This document shows, piece by piece, positions 25,492-34,833 of a stretch of 64,000 nucleotides of DNA. Each line of letters opens with the position of its first letter. Within the stretch, counting starts at the first letter, position 1. Below the pieces are notes generated by a model that did not search any database, was not told the DNA's origin, and saw only the letters and a list, made by a program, of their open reading frames with translations. This stretch comes from Paenibacillus sp. Soil750 (GTDB taxonomy: Bacteria > Bacillota > Bacilli > Paenibacillales > NBRC-103111). The stretch is taken from assembly GCF_001428045.1 (NCBI RefSeq), contig NZ_LMSD01000044.1:62001-126000 (forward strand). Reading direction: 5' to 3'. The position numbers and the translations under genes are program-made.

Positions 25492-25545
25492 TCAAGGCTG
25501 TCGGAAAGACATTAATGTTTTGAATTAGACAATAAAGATAGTTGG

Positions 25546-25573
25546 CGTTCACTCATTTGGGTGAACGTTTTTT
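25546..25573 (+). terminator. Rho-independent terminator after terB-like gene
   Basis: Stem CGTTCAC / GTGAACG with an eight-base loop and six T. It overlaps the last codons of the minus-strand LysR fragment. Confidence 0.82.
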
Positions 25574-26248
25574 GTAGTAGGGGCTGGGGGTCGTTATTCG
25601 ATGAATTATACACAAATGAATATCATTTTGTTTTTTAACCTCCCTTAAGGCATTCATTAATAATAATGCTGCTCTGCCCAAGATGTTGTTATCTTTATAA
25701 ACTAATCCTATTACGACAACGGGGTCAATATCGACGAAAGGTCTGATAACCAAAGTGCTTTCTAGTCCCAAACAGTCATACATAGGAACAATCCCGATGC
25801 CGAAACCTGCCTTAATCATTTGCCGAATCACATAAAAACTTCCCACTTCGATACCCGAAAAAGGATCTTTACTCGTTTGAACTAACATTCCTTCTGATAA
25901 CTCCCGGTAAATACAGTTTTGCTCTTTTAATAGGATGGTTTGTCCTATGAGGTCGTCCACAGAGATGCAACTTTGATTGGCTAACGGGTGGTCGGCCCTC
26001 ATCATTACCCCCAATTTTTCCTCGATCAGTGTCTCAAACTCCAACATGAGGTTTACTGCTGGAGATGCGCATATACCGAAGTCCAATTCACCGGATCGAA
26101 CTCTTTCTGCAATAGATCTACTACCGCTAATCTCCATAGATAACTGCACTAGCGGACGAAGCTTACAAAAATCAGCTACGATAGTCGCTATCTTTTGGCT
26201 CGCAATGGGTTCAATCGCGGCAAAACGAATGGCCCCGCCATCCCACAT
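25553..26248 (-). pseudogene. LysR-type regulator lacking its DNA-binding domain
   Basis: The 231-residue frame contains only the LysR effector-binding domain: IRFAAIEPIASQKIATIVADF at the start of the periplasmic-binding-like fold, ERVRSGELDFGICASP, FGIGIVPMYDCLGL, and a C-terminal helix. A full LysR protein has about 60-90 more N-terminal residues with a winged helix-turn-helix; here the frame is closed by a stop about 40 bases upstream of the first ATG and no binding site or helix-turn-helix is visible in any frame to 26300. The C-terminus runs on into the terminator of the converging terB-like gene. It is most simply a 5'-truncated pseudogene. Confidence 0.75.
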
Positions 26249-26366
26249 GAAATTTAAGGAAAACTTTATAAATACCCCACTTTTTATTTAAACAGTTTCC
26301 CTTATCCTAATTTTTATTGGGGTAAACCTCGAACGAGCATAGAACTCAAAAGCGGGGACAAGAAAA

Positions 26367-26861
26367 ATGAAACAAATGAGTCGCATTGTGCTACAAGTAC
26401 TGTTTGTCTTGTATATGCTTACTTTATTTAGAATCATATTATTTAAGTATGGCTCGATTGATACGGACTTTCTGTGGGAACGACTACAGAAAAATCTAGA
26501 GAACCCTAACCCAGCGTATAGTATGCACCGAATGCTGTATGGTAATTTTATTCCGTTTAAAACTATTTCCGTTACCGTTCTAACTCCGTCAATACATGGA
26601 GTAATCAATTTGGTTGGGAATATCTTGGCATTCATGCCGTATGGAATTTTTATTGTAATCATGTCTAAAAGCAAAATGATATCGCTGATTAGAGTATTTA
26701 TCCAATCATTGGGATTGAGCTTACTCCTGGAATGCTTGGAGGTCTTTTTTTCCATCGGAAATTTTGATGTGGATGATCTGATCCTAAATAGCGTTGGAGG
26801 CCTACTAGGGTTCGGTATTTTCAGGTTGTATGGCAAGTATGTAAGGATTAAAAAATTGTAA
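26367..26861 (+). CDS. VanZ-family membrane protein
   Basis: A 164-residue membrane protein with four hydrophobic segments. VanZ features are clear: N-terminal LYMLTLFRIILF, the conserved NFIPFKTI, the central NLVGNILAFMPYGIFI and the C-terminal SIGNFDVDDLILNSVGGLLG. Family members include the teicoplanin-resistance protein VanZ and many proteins of unknown role in Gram-positive membranes. A GGGGACAAGAAAA purine tract precedes ATG 26367. No van genes are nearby. A terminator hairpin lies at 26947. Confidence 0.87.
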   Translation: MKQMSRIVLQVLFVLYMLTLFRIILFKYGSIDTDFLWERLQKNLENPNPAYSMHRMLYGNFIPFKTISVTVLTPSIHGVINLVGNILAFMPYGIFIVIMSKSKMISLIRVFIQSLGLSLLLECLEVFFSIGNFDVDDLILNSVGGLLGFGIFRLYGKYVRIKKL

Positions 26862-27218
26862 GGCTCTTGTCATAAGTTTTTATTTTATTTAAGCTTTACC
26901 ACTATCGATCAAAGGGTTCAAGACAACAGATTAATTGGAAAATTAGAAAATCCCTCTCCGTTGAGGGATTTTTTGTCGCGACAGTCTTGAGAATATAAAG
27001 TAGTAGACTGGCAGATGGCGTTAAGCAAACGAGACGCAGCACTCATTTCAAAAACTAATGATTGTGGGTCCAGAACACTGTTAACGGGAATTTTTTTAAA
27101 TTTAAACTTGCCTAACATCACAACGGTGGATTAAATTATCAATTTAGAAAAAGGGAGAATGTAGGGTTTGGTAGAATGTATTCATATCAACAATATCTTG
27201 CATGGGGAGGAAATCTGA
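26862..27218 (+). other. Intergenic region with one terminator
   Basis: Apart from the terminator at 26947-26974 and the GGGGAGG ribosome binding site of the next gene (27204-27210) I see no gene, repeat or recognisable regulator site here. Confidence 0.6.
26947..26974 (+). terminator. Rho-independent terminator after the VanZ gene
   Basis: Stem AAAATCCCTC / GAGGGATTTT with a six-base loop and a T tail. Confidence 0.85.
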
Positions 27219-29768
27219 GTGATAGTAAAAACTAAACTTTCTGTCCCCCATGTGAGCAAATCTTTGGTATCCCGACCAAGACTGATACGGAAGCTTAATG
27301 AGGGGCTGGAAACCAAGCTGACGCTTGTTTCCGCACAAGCAGGATATGGTAAGACAACAGCATTAAGTGAATGGGTGAACCAATGCGGCGTACTTGCTGC
27401 GTGGGTCTCATTGGATCGACAGGATAATGATTGGTTTCATTTTTGGATCTGCATAAGAGCTTCCATTCAGGAGAAAATCCCAAGCTTTGGCTCAACGATA
27501 GAGCCTCATCTGAATGCAGGATCTTCGGTTTCTGTAGAACATGTATTGAAGGAACTCTTGAATGAGCTGAATGCGTTAACCGATGAACTAGTCATTATTC
27601 TCGATGACTTTCATTTCATTGAACTTCCTGAAATTCATCAATCCTTCAGCTATCTGCTAGAACATTTACCTCGCCATATTCATCTTTACATCGCTAGTCG
27701 TACGCATCTGCCAATCCCTAGTGCTAGACTTCTGGCCCAGAGGGAAATGCACCGAATACTGGAGAAGGATTTGCGTTTTCAACTGGACGAGGGTGTCGTC
27801 TTTTTTCGGGATAAAACCGACTTAATACTTACCACTGCGCAAGTGACGGAGCTGTTTCAGCAGACCGAAGGATGGATCAGCGGGCTGCAACTGGCGGCGA
27901 TTTCTTTGAAGGGAAGCACTCATATAGCGAAATCTATTCATCAATTTAGTGGCAGGCAAAATCACATATTCGATTATTTGCTCGAAGAAGTGCTCAATCA
28001 TCAATCAGAGTCTATGCGGGCTTTTTTATTAGCAACCTCAATATTAAACCGAATGAATCGTTCGTTGTGCCAGGCTGTGACGGGGCAACCGAACTCTCAA
28101 GAGCATTTAGAAAGACTTGAAAAGCTGAATCTGTTTATTATTCCTCTGGATGAAGAGCGCAGTTGGTATCGCTATCATCATCTGCTTTCCGACTTCTTAC
28201 GGCATCTATGGTCCGAAACGGATCCGGATCAATGGATGCAAGCACATATCCGCGCGGCCATTTGGCTGGAAGGTCATGGATTTAATGAAGAAGCCGTGAA
28301 TCATTATCTTGAAGGAGAACAGTACGCCGATGCCATTCGATTAATCGAGAAAAATCCGCCTGCTTTGATGCAATCGAAGAGTGATGCCTTGATGAGATGG
28401 ATATCCGTATTACCGGAAGCAGCCTTTGAGGAGACCCCAATGCTCGAGATGTTCTATATATCCGTCATGATGCTCGGAGGACAATGGGAAACTGCTTTTC
28501 AGCGAATGTGGCAAACCAAAGCCCGCTTCGAAGCGCTTCAGGGGAAATCACCTGATGAAGATTGGAACAAGGTTATGGGAAATATCTATTTCTATTGCGG
28601 GATCGCCTCTTATGTTCAAAATGACCTGATTCAATCATCGGATTACATGGAGCTTACAGAAAGATATATGCCAGAAGGAAGCTTCTTTCAAGTGATGGGA
28701 CAGAACCGATATCAAGGCTATAGTTCGAATTATGACCAATTAACATTAATTCAGGATCTGAATGCGGTGGAAAACTACTTAGTGAGATGGATTAGAGCAT
28801 GGGAGCATAAGAAACACTATCCATTTATCGGTTACATGTACCTGACTTATATCAATTTGATGTATGAGTGGAATCGGTTGGAGGAGGCAGCGTTGTGCAT
28901 CGGTCAGTCATGGGGTCGCCAAGATCTTCAGCCCTTTGCACGGCTCATGGTTCAAATCGGGATCGCCGCATCGCGGGTTCAGCAAGCCGAAGGAAATCCA
29001 AAGCAAGCATCAGAGCTGCTAGTACAGGTAAAGGCGAAAATTGATTCACCGGATTATGATTTGTTTATCGCGAAAGTCGAGGCAGAACAGGCGTATCTAT
29101 ATCTACGGCAAGGTGCTCTTCAAGGTGCACTTGATTGGTTGCGTGGGTGCGGTTTGGAACATGCGGATGAAGTAGCAATGAGTGATTTGGCAGAGTATTT
29201 GGTTCTTTCTAGGGTGCTTGCAGCGAGTGGACGATTGGAAGAAGCGTTGTACCTGCTGGAACGGTTGTATCTGTTAGTAGATAGGGATGACCTTCTCCGT
29301 GAGAGAGTCAAGGTATTGATCGTACATAGTGCAACGCTTTGGCTTGCGGGTCAATCGGAGACTGGGCTCGCACAGTTGGAAATTGCATTACTACTGGCAG
29401 AACCACAGGGATATATTCGCAGCTTTGTTGACGAAGGCTCTGTAATGCTGGAAATGCTTACCGTTAGTTTAAATGTGCAGCAAGCCAACCAACATTCACC
29501 TGTTTCCGCGGGGTACATCAAGCAACTTCTACGGGCTTTAAATGTTACTTCGGAAGACAATTCGGCGCATAAAGAAGCCCTAACAAGACAAGAGATAAGG
29601 GTATTACGATTGATCGCCGATGGATTGTCAAATAGTGAAATCGCCTTACTTCTGAATGTCAAAAGTGAAACGGTAAAGTCACATATTAAAAATGTATACA
29701 GTAAGCTTGGCATAAAGAATCGCGTTCAAGCGGTGCAATGTGCGAGACAGTTACAGACGCCTAATTAA
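27219..29768 (+). CDS. MalT-type (LAL) LuxR-family ATP-dependent regulator
   Basis: An 849-residue STAND-class transcription activator. It opens with VKTKLSVPHVSKSLVSRPRL, typical of MalT-like proteins, then a Walker A (SAQAGYGKTT, residues 38-47), Walker B (ELVIILDDFH), a long tetratricopeptide-like helical region and a C-terminal LuxR helix-turn-helix (LTRQEIRVLRLIADGLSNSE then VKSETVKSHIKNVYSKLGIK, about residues 785-840). A GTG start is used, eight bases after GGGGAGG. Such regulators respond to a small-molecule inducer and ATP. It is followed by a terminator and then by a surface-protein gene, which is a possible but unproven target. Confidence 0.92.
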   Translation: MIVKTKLSVPHVSKSLVSRPRLIRKLNEGLETKLTLVSAQAGYGKTTALSEWVNQCGVLAAWVSLDRQDNDWFHFWICIRASIQEKIPSFGSTIEPHLNAGSSVSVEHVLKELLNELNALTDELVIILDDFHFIELPEIHQSFSYLLEHLPRHIHLYIASRTHLPIPSARLLAQREMHRILEKDLRFQLDEGVVFFRDKTDLILTTAQVTELFQQTEGWISGLQLAAISLKGSTHIAKSIHQFSGRQNHIFDYLLEEVLNHQSESMRAFLLATSILNRMNRSLCQAVTGQPNSQEHLERLEKLNLFIIPLDEERSWYRYHHLLSDFLRHLWSETDPDQWMQAHIRAAIWLEGHGFNEEAVNHYLEGEQYADAIRLIEKNPPALMQSKSDALMRWISVLPEAAFEETPMLEMFYISVMMLGGQWETAFQRMWQTKARFEALQGKSPDEDWNKVMGNIYFYCGIASYVQNDLIQSSDYMELTERYMPEGSFFQVMGQNRYQGYSSNYDQLTLIQDLNAVENYLVRWIRAWEHKKHYPFIGYMYLTYINLMYEWNRLEEAALCIGQSWGRQDLQPFARLMVQIGIAASRVQQAEGNPKQASELLVQVKAKIDSPDYDLFIAKVEAEQAYLYLRQGALQGALDWLRGCGLEHADEVAMSDLAEYLVLSRVLAASGRLEEALYLLERLYLLVDRDDLLRERVKVLIVHSATLWLAGQSETGLAQLEIALLLAEPQGYIRSFVDEGSVMLEMLTVSLNVQQANQHSPVSAGYIKQLLRALNVTSEDNSAHKEALTRQEIRVLRLIADGLSNSEIALLLNVKSETVKSHIKNVYSKLGIKNRVQAVQCARQLQTPN

Positions 29769-29777
29769 TTTTTCTTT

Positions 29778-29807
29778 GCGTCTCCCCCGTTCGGGGGAGG
29801 CGTTTTT
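29778..29807 (+). terminator. Rho-independent terminator after the LuxR-family gene
   Basis: Stem GCGTCTCCCCCG / CGGGGGAGGCGT with one wobble pair, a tight loop and a T tail. Confidence 0.85.
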
Positions 29808-29831
29808 GTTTTGACTTGATATACATAGGCG

Positions 29832-29846
29832 ATATTGGGACTAAAA
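29832..29846 (+). promoter_or_regulatory. ATATTGGGACTAAAA motif
   Basis: A variant of the 14-bp motif repeated upstream of the MarR and MFS genes (18081, 18703), here 43 bases before the SLH protein start. Probably a promoter or regulator element. Confidence 0.45.
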
Positions 29847-29888
29847 GTAGCCATGTATCCGTCGCATTTAATCAAGGAGGAATAGAAA

Positions 29889-32336
29889 TTGCAAATTAAA
29901 ATTAATAAAGGAATGTCCATCTTTCTACTGGTGGTAATGGTACTGGTCGGAGTGCTTGTACCAGGAGGAGAAGATAGAGCTTATGCAGATGTGTCAAACC
30001 CTGATGCAAAGATCACCATGTTTTACGTTATAGTTCCAAATCAAGGGAATGCGTACGGAACGATTGATGAGGCTAATAAGACGATAGTCGTGGACGTGCC
30101 GTTTGGAACGGATGTAACGAATCTGGATTCGAGGGTGTACATGACTGGTGTTGATTTCTTGAATGAATACGAGCATCATTTCAGAAGTACAAAAGCGAAA
30201 GAAGCCGAATGGGGTGATCTCTTTGAGGGAATTGATGTGGAAAGAATCACGCAAAAATTTATAGATGAAAATGATGACCATATTAATGCTTATTATAGAA
30301 GAGCTTTTAACGAGTCTTATATAAGAACTAATGGAGACATAGATGTATTTTTGAAATCATTCCCTGATTTACTTGAATATAACGAAAAACCAATAAGGGT
30401 GGGACGAAAGGACTTCACCAGTCCAGTCAACTTTTGGGTATATACGGGTGTACCAAGTGACAGTCCAATGATGTATAAAGTAACAGTAAGAGTGTCGGAA
30501 TCGAAGTCCCAAGAGAAGTCGATTACGGCATTTGGCTTTGCAGGAATGAATGTGAATACGCAGGTAGCCACAACCATTGACGAAGCGAACAAAGTCATTA
30601 CTTTAAAGGTTCCGGAGGGAACGGATGTAAAGGCGCTTGTTCCGACGTTTACCATTACGGGGACCAGTATGATGACGGATGTAAAATCAAACATCATGTT
30701 CAGAACCAATGCCTCACAACCTATAGGAATATTTGTAATTCCGGTCACTATACCGGTAAAACAAGTGAGCGGAAAGACAGCACAGGATTTCACGAACCCA
30801 GTCCAGTACGATGTTATCGCAGCTGACCTAAGCAGGTCGACCTACATGGTAACGGTAATGATAGGTGAAGGGGCTAAGAAGATCACTTCTTTTAAATTCG
30901 CAGACTTGAACCCTGTCGTTACTGGAGTGGTTGACGAAGAGCAGCATTTGATTAATTTAGAAGTTCCAGATGGCACGGATATAAAGTCGCTTGTTCCGAC
31001 ATTCACATCAGCAGGGGGAAGTGTGCATGTAGGCAATGAACCACAAGTGAGCGATACGAGTTCTCAGGATTTCACGAATCCCGTATCGTATACCGTAGAG
31101 GCCAGTGATAACAGCACTGTGGACTATTCCGTTATAGTATCGATCGCAAAGGCTCAAGAGAAGTCAATTACGGCATTTAGCTTTGAAGGGTTTAATCCCG
31201 GAGTAACGGGAGCGGTTGACGAAGAAAACAAGATGATTGCATTGACTGTGCCGTATGGAACGAATGTAAAAGAGCTAATTCCAATCTTTACCATAACGGG
31301 GGCCAGTGTGACGGCAGTTGAACTATCGTCTCAAAGAATTGTAACACCTGTGAGTAGCGGAAAGACAGCACTGGATTTCACCTACCCGGTCATTTACGGT
31401 GTCCTAGCAGCTGATCAAAGCGTGACGAACTACACAGTAACGGTAAAAGTAGCGGAAAACCCTGCGAAAGCAATCACCGCTTTTACATTCGCAGGCTTGA
31501 ACCCTGTCGTTAGTGGAATGGTTGACGAAGAAAACCATAGAATTGTATTAACAGTTCCGAATGGCACGAATATTAAAGTGCTTGTTCCGACGTTTGCAAC
31601 AACAGGGGCAAGTGTGAAAGTAGCGAATAAATCGCAGGTAAGTGGAACAACTTCTCAGGATTTCACGAATCCGATCACGTATGCGGTAGTAGCGGCCGAC
31701 GACAGCTCGGTAAACTACACGGTAACGGTAAAAGTGGCTGCACCCGGGGTACTCGTCGGTGATAAAACAGCCCAGTTGCCGCCTAAAGACGACTCGGTGG
31801 TCGTGAATATTAGTGATATTTCCGGCCATTGGGCAGAAATGACAATCAAACAAGCAGTGAAGCAAGGAATCGTCAAAGGTTATGAGGATGGAAGCTTTAA
31901 ACCGGATGCTATTATTACGCGAGCGGAATTCGTAACGATGCTTATAAGTGCACGAAAGCCTGCATTGAGCAACACCCCATTAAGCTTCACAGACTTGCAA
32001 GAGATCCCCGCTTGGTCGAAGCAAGCGATCACTCAAGCTGTAGAAGCAGGGATCCTATCTGGATATCCGGACGGATCCTTTCGACCGCAGGCCAAGATTA
32101 CACGAATGGAAATGGCCATGATGATCACTAAGGCTAGCGGCAAGAAGATCGCAACGGATGTAAATACCGGCTTCTCAGATGATAATGAGATTGCACAGTG
32201 GGCTAAAGGAGCAGTATTGACAGCTAAGCAACTGGGCATCGTCAATGGGCGCGGCGACAATCAGTTCGTACCGAATGGGATTGCAACACGAGCCGAGGCA
32301 GTTACCTTAATCATAAATTTGTTGCAAGTGAAGTAA
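29889..32336 (+). CDS. Surface protein with DUF5018-type repeats and three SLH domains
   Basis: An 815-residue exported cell-wall protein. Residues 1-34 are a signal peptide. From about 40 to 607 there are five units of roughly 90-115 residues, each with K-x-I-T-A-F-x-F-A-G, T-I-D-E-A-N-K or V-D-E-E-x-x-x-I, V-P-x-G-T-D-V and T-x-Q-D-F-T-N-P-V-x-Y motifs, the pattern of Ig-like DUF5018 domains; the first unit carries an insertion of about 60 residues and is the most divergent. Residues 628-815 hold three SLH domains (ISGHWAEMTIKQAVKQGIVK, then GYPDGSFRPQAKITRMEM, then IVNGRGDNQFVPNG) that bind pyruvylated wall polymers. A TTG start follows AAGGAGG. Likely a structural or adhesive S-layer-associated protein. 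Confidence 0.9.
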   Translation: MQIKINKGMSIFLLVVMVLVGVLVPGGEDRAYADVSNPDAKITMFYVIVPNQGNAYGTIDEANKTIVVDVPFGTDVTNLDSRVYMTGVDFLNEYEHHFRSTKAKEAEWGDLFEGIDVERITQKFIDENDDHINAYYRRAFNESYIRTNGDIDVFLKSFPDLLEYNEKPIRVGRKDFTSPVNFWVYTGVPSDSPMMYKVTVRVSESKSQEKSITAFGFAGMNVNTQVATTIDEANKVITLKVPEGTDVKALVPTFTITGTSMMTDVKSNIMFRTNASQPIGIFVIPVTIPVKQVSGKTAQDFTNPVQYDVIAADLSRSTYMVTVMIGEGAKKITSFKFADLNPVVTGVVDEEQHLINLEVPDGTDIKSLVPTFTSAGGSVHVGNEPQVSDTSSQDFTNPVSYTVEASDNSTVDYSVIVSIAKAQEKSITAFSFEGFNPGVTGAVDEENKMIALTVPYGTNVKELIPIFTITGASVTAVELSSQRIVTPVSSGKTALDFTYPVIYGVLAADQSVTNYTVTVKVAENPAKAITAFTFAGLNPVVSGMVDEENHRIVLTVPNGTNIKVLVPTFATTGASVKVANKSQVSGTTSQDFTNPITYAVVAADDSSVNYTVTVKVAAPGVLVGDKTAQLPPKDDSVVVNISDISGHWAEMTIKQAVKQGIVKGYEDGSFKPDAIITRAEFVTMLISARKPALSNTPLSFTDLQEIPAWSKQAITQAVEAGILSGYPDGSFRPQAKITRMEMAMMITKASGKKIATDVNTGFSDDNEIAQWAKGAVLTAKQLGIVNGRGDNQFVPNGIATRAEAVTLIINLLQVK

Positions 32337-32436
32337 GGACCGGTACTACAATGAACGAATAAATAATTTGAGAGTAAAAGGGTAGTAGAGGGTATTGAAA
32401 TCATTCCGCTAGCGGAAAACGTTTGTTCAATAAAAC

Positions 32437-32492
32437 AGCAGCAGTCCAGGACATTATTTTCCCGTCCATGGCTGCTGCTCTTTTGTATTTTT
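32437..32492. terminator. Hairpin terminator between converging genes
   Basis: AGCAGCAG-led arm (32437-32452) pairs imperfectly with the arm ending GCTGCTGCT (32464-32479); a T-rich tail follows on the plus strand. Confidence 0.65.
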
Positions 32493-32654
32493 TGGCATTC
32501 TAACACTTAATTTTCGGAGTCAAAGGGGTTTGTAATTCGAAAAATCGAGCGGATTCAATACATCCTGTCTTATACTTTATTATCACAGTACAGCGGACTC
32601 CAAGTGACAAGATTTGATCGATCATCGCGGAGGAGTCCAAAACCTTCCTAACTT

Positions 32655-33206
32655 TCAGATAAGGTTTTGTCCGCTGTTGCTTTCTGTATAGATAGAAATA
32701 AGCACGATTGCCGTTTCTTTCCCAATATTTCTTACCAAATGGGGTGTACATGCGTTCCAACTGAACGAATCACCTTCTCCGAATTCAGCCGCATCCTCAC
32801 CCTGTTCTGCGAATATTCTTCCTTTGATAACGACATGGACCTCCTCGCCTTCATGAGCATGAGGTATATCTCCCGTCGAAGCGCCTGGAGGGAACTCTAC
32901 CACCATCATCTTGACGTTCTTTGTGGAGCTTAAGTGCTCCACCTTTAAATTGTCAGAACCGCTTGTTGTAATGCTTCGTTCTTCCTTGCGAACAACCATC
33001 ATTCGCTCCTCTTTCTTCAAGAGCAAATAAGCTAAAGGGACCTTTAAAGCCTGTGCTATGTTCTCAAGCGTCGAAATAGAGGGGGAGGTTTTATTGGTTT
33101 CAACCTGACTCATGAAGCCTTGGGACAAGCCGGTTTCTTCGCAAATTTGGGCGATAGTAATATTTTTTCTTTTCCGAATTACCCGTATAGTTGAGCCGAT
33201 ATCCAT
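32655..33206 (-). CDS. XRE-family regulator with a C-terminal cupin domain
   Basis: A 183-residue two-domain regulator. Residues 1-65 are an XRE helix-turn-helix (ITIAQICEETGLSQGFMSQV then ETNKTSPSISTLENIAQALK); residues about 105-178 are a cupin barrel (VVEFPPGASTGDIPHAHEGE then EVHVVIKGR, PHLVRNIGKETA) with His ligands for a metal. Such proteins sense a small molecule and repress a neighbouring operon. ATG 33206 follows GAGAGGTG by about eight bases. It is divergent from the hydrolase-dioxygenase genes, and a 13-bp inverted repeat is split across the intergenic region. Confidence 0.9.
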   Translation of the reverse strand: MDIGSTIRVIRKRKNITIAQICEETGLSQGFMSQVETNKTSPSISTLENIAQALKVPLAYLLLKKEERMMVVRKEERSITTSGSDNLKVEHLSSTKNVKMMVVEFPPGASTGDIPHAHEGEEVHVVIKGRIFAEQGEDAAEFGEGDSFSWNACTPHLVRNIGKETAIVLISIYTESNSGQNLI

Positions 33207-33226
33207 CCTGATTGCACCTCTCATAA

Positions 33227-33336
33227 AATATTAGTAATACAAAACTTAATTACATATTAACAAAACATCTATTGACACGCTAGCATGTCATACATTAAAT
33301 TACTTATATAAACATTATTTTATTATTACTAATATT
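33227..33336. promoter_or_regulatory. Split 13-bp inverted repeat and promoter in the XRE-cupin intergenic region
   Basis: AATATTAGTAATA (33227-33239) and TATTACTAATATT (33324-33336) are exact reverse complements. Between them lies a plus-strand promoter, TTGACA (33272-33277) and TTAAAT (33295-33300) with 17 bases between. One arm is near the regulator start, the other just after the expected transcription start of the hydrolase operon, consistent with dual control by the XRE-cupin protein. Confidence 0.65.
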
Positions 33337-33394
33337 ATTTGGGATATAACAATGTAGATGCTTTAGCTAAATAATTAAAACGAGGAGGATTTTT

Positions 33395-34054
33395 ATGATT
33401 TCTGCTTATTCATATGATGTTCATTTACCGGCGAATATGGACCCAGACAAGAAATATCCGGTAGTCCTTACCTTGCATGGCAAAGGCTCCAATGAAAAAA
33501 ATATGTTCGGTTTGGTAGCTCCGTTGGCTGATAATTTTATCATTATCGGTATTCGCGGTAATTTACCGCTTGGAGCAGGTTACCAGTATTATGATTTGAA
33601 AAGTTTGGGTAATCCTATCCGAGAGATGTTTGACGAAGCGGTAAGTCAACTTGAAGCATTCATTCAATATGCGACGGAAAAATATCCGATCGATCCAGGC
33701 AAACGGTATTTGCTTGGCTTTAGCCAAGGTGCGATTCTGTCGATGACACTTGCACTTACGATGGGAAATGAGCTGAAGGGAATCGTTTCACTAAATGGGT
33801 ACGTTCCTGAGTTTGTGAAAACGGAGTATCCATTGCGAAGCGTGAAGGATGTATCCGTGTTTATTTCCCATGGCGAGTATGATTCCGTATTTCCAGTACG
33901 GATAGGTCACGAGGCAGCGGCGTATTTCAAAGAGAAGACGCCGCGCCTAACATTTCATTTATATCCGACGGATCATGGCGTATCGGAAGAGAACCAGTTT
34001 GATTTTCTAAATTGGCTTAATCAGGATGCTGGTTTGATTACAACAAAGGAGTGA
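33395..34054 (+). CDS. Phospholipase/carboxylesterase-type alpha/beta hydrolase
   Basis: A 219-residue serine hydrolase of the phospholipase/carboxylesterase family. Triad: Ser110 (GFSQGA), Asp163 (HGEYDSVFPV) and His194 (DHGVSEEN); oxyanion region LHGKGSNEKN. Length and motifs are like those of MhqD of Bacillus subtilis, a hydrolase induced by quinones and catechol. GAGGAGG precedes ATG 33395. It overlaps or abuts the dioxygenase gene downstream, and both sit under the promoter at 33272. Confidence 0.88.
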   Translation: MISAYSYDVHLPANMDPDKKYPVVLTLHGKGSNEKNMFGLVAPLADNFIIIGIRGNLPLGAGYQYYDLKSLGNPIREMFDEAVSQLEAFIQYATEKYPIDPGKRYLLGFSQGAILSMTLALTMGNELKGIVSLNGYVPEFVKTEYPLRSVKDVSVFISHGEYDSVFPVRIGHEAAAYFKEKTPRLTFHLYPTDHGVSEENQFDFLNWLNQDAGLITTKE

Positions 34055-34062
34055 GAAATGGT

Positions 34063-34833
34063 ATGATGCCTTCCTATTTTTTCGCGCATGGCGCGCCATC
34101 AATCGTGCTTGAGGATAACGAATACACAAAACTGCTTAAGAATTTTAAGAACAATACACCTAGACCGAAAGCAATCATACTCTTTAGTGCTCATTGGGAA
34201 GAGCCGGTACAGACAGTCAGTGCTACTGAAACGTATGAAACCATCTATGATTTTGGCGGGTTTCAGGATGAGCTTTATACGATGACCTACCCGGCCAAGA
34301 GTGATCGTTCTCTGAGCGAGCATGTTCGGGCATTATTTGAAAAGAAAGGCATTCCGAGCGTTCTGAATGAGAGTAGAGGACTGGACCACGGGGCTTGGGC
34401 GGTTTTGAAGTTACTTTATCCTGAGGCGGATATCCCGGTTGTCGCCCTATCCGTGAATCGTAATCTAAGCAACGAGCAGCAGTATCAAATCGGCAAAGCG
34501 TTGTCGGAACTTAGGGAACAGGATATTCTCATTATCGGAAGCGGAGGAACAGTCCACAATTTAAGAAGATTGAAGTGGCAGTCCGAAGGAAATGATGATT
34601 GGGCTGAACAGTTTGACAATTGGCTCCAGAATAAGCTCGAGTCATGGGATACAGAGGCGCTATTTCAATATCATAAACTGGCTCCTCATGCTCAAGAAGC
34701 CGTGCCAACAAGTGAGCACTTTATTCCACTGTTTCTTGCAATGGGATCTGGTGACACCAATCGTCAGGCGAATCTGCTTCACCGCAGCTATCAATACGGG
34801 AATCTAAGCTTAAGCTGTTGGCAATTTAATTAA
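34063..34833 (+). CDS. LigB/DODA-type extradiol ring-cleavage dioxygenase
   Basis: A 256-residue member of the class III extradiol dioxygenase superfamily (DOPA 4,5-dioxygenase/YgiD type). Metal-site histidines are visible as His9 (FFAHGAPS), His44 (FSAHWE) and His165 (GTVHNLRR), and the acid/base His109 in LDHGAW. These enzymes open catechol rings. The start is ambiguous: GTG 34051 overlaps the upstream stop, while ATG 34063 has AAAGGAG about 12 bases before it; I use ATG 34063. It is coupled to the hydrolase gene and presumably acts on an aromatic compound, with the hydrolase on the product or precursor. Confidence 0.87.
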   Translation: MMPSYFFAHGAPSIVLEDNEYTKLLKNFKNNTPRPKAIILFSAHWEEPVQTVSATETYETIYDFGGFQDELYTMTYPAKSDRSLSEHVRALFEKKGIPSVLNESRGLDHGAWAVLKLLYPEADIPVVALSVNRNLSNEQQYQIGKALSELREQDILIIGSGGTVHNLRRLKWQSEGNDDWAEQFDNWLQNKLESWDTEALFQYHKLAPHAQEAVPTSEHFIPLFLAMGSGDTNRQANLLHRSYQYGNLSLSCWQFN

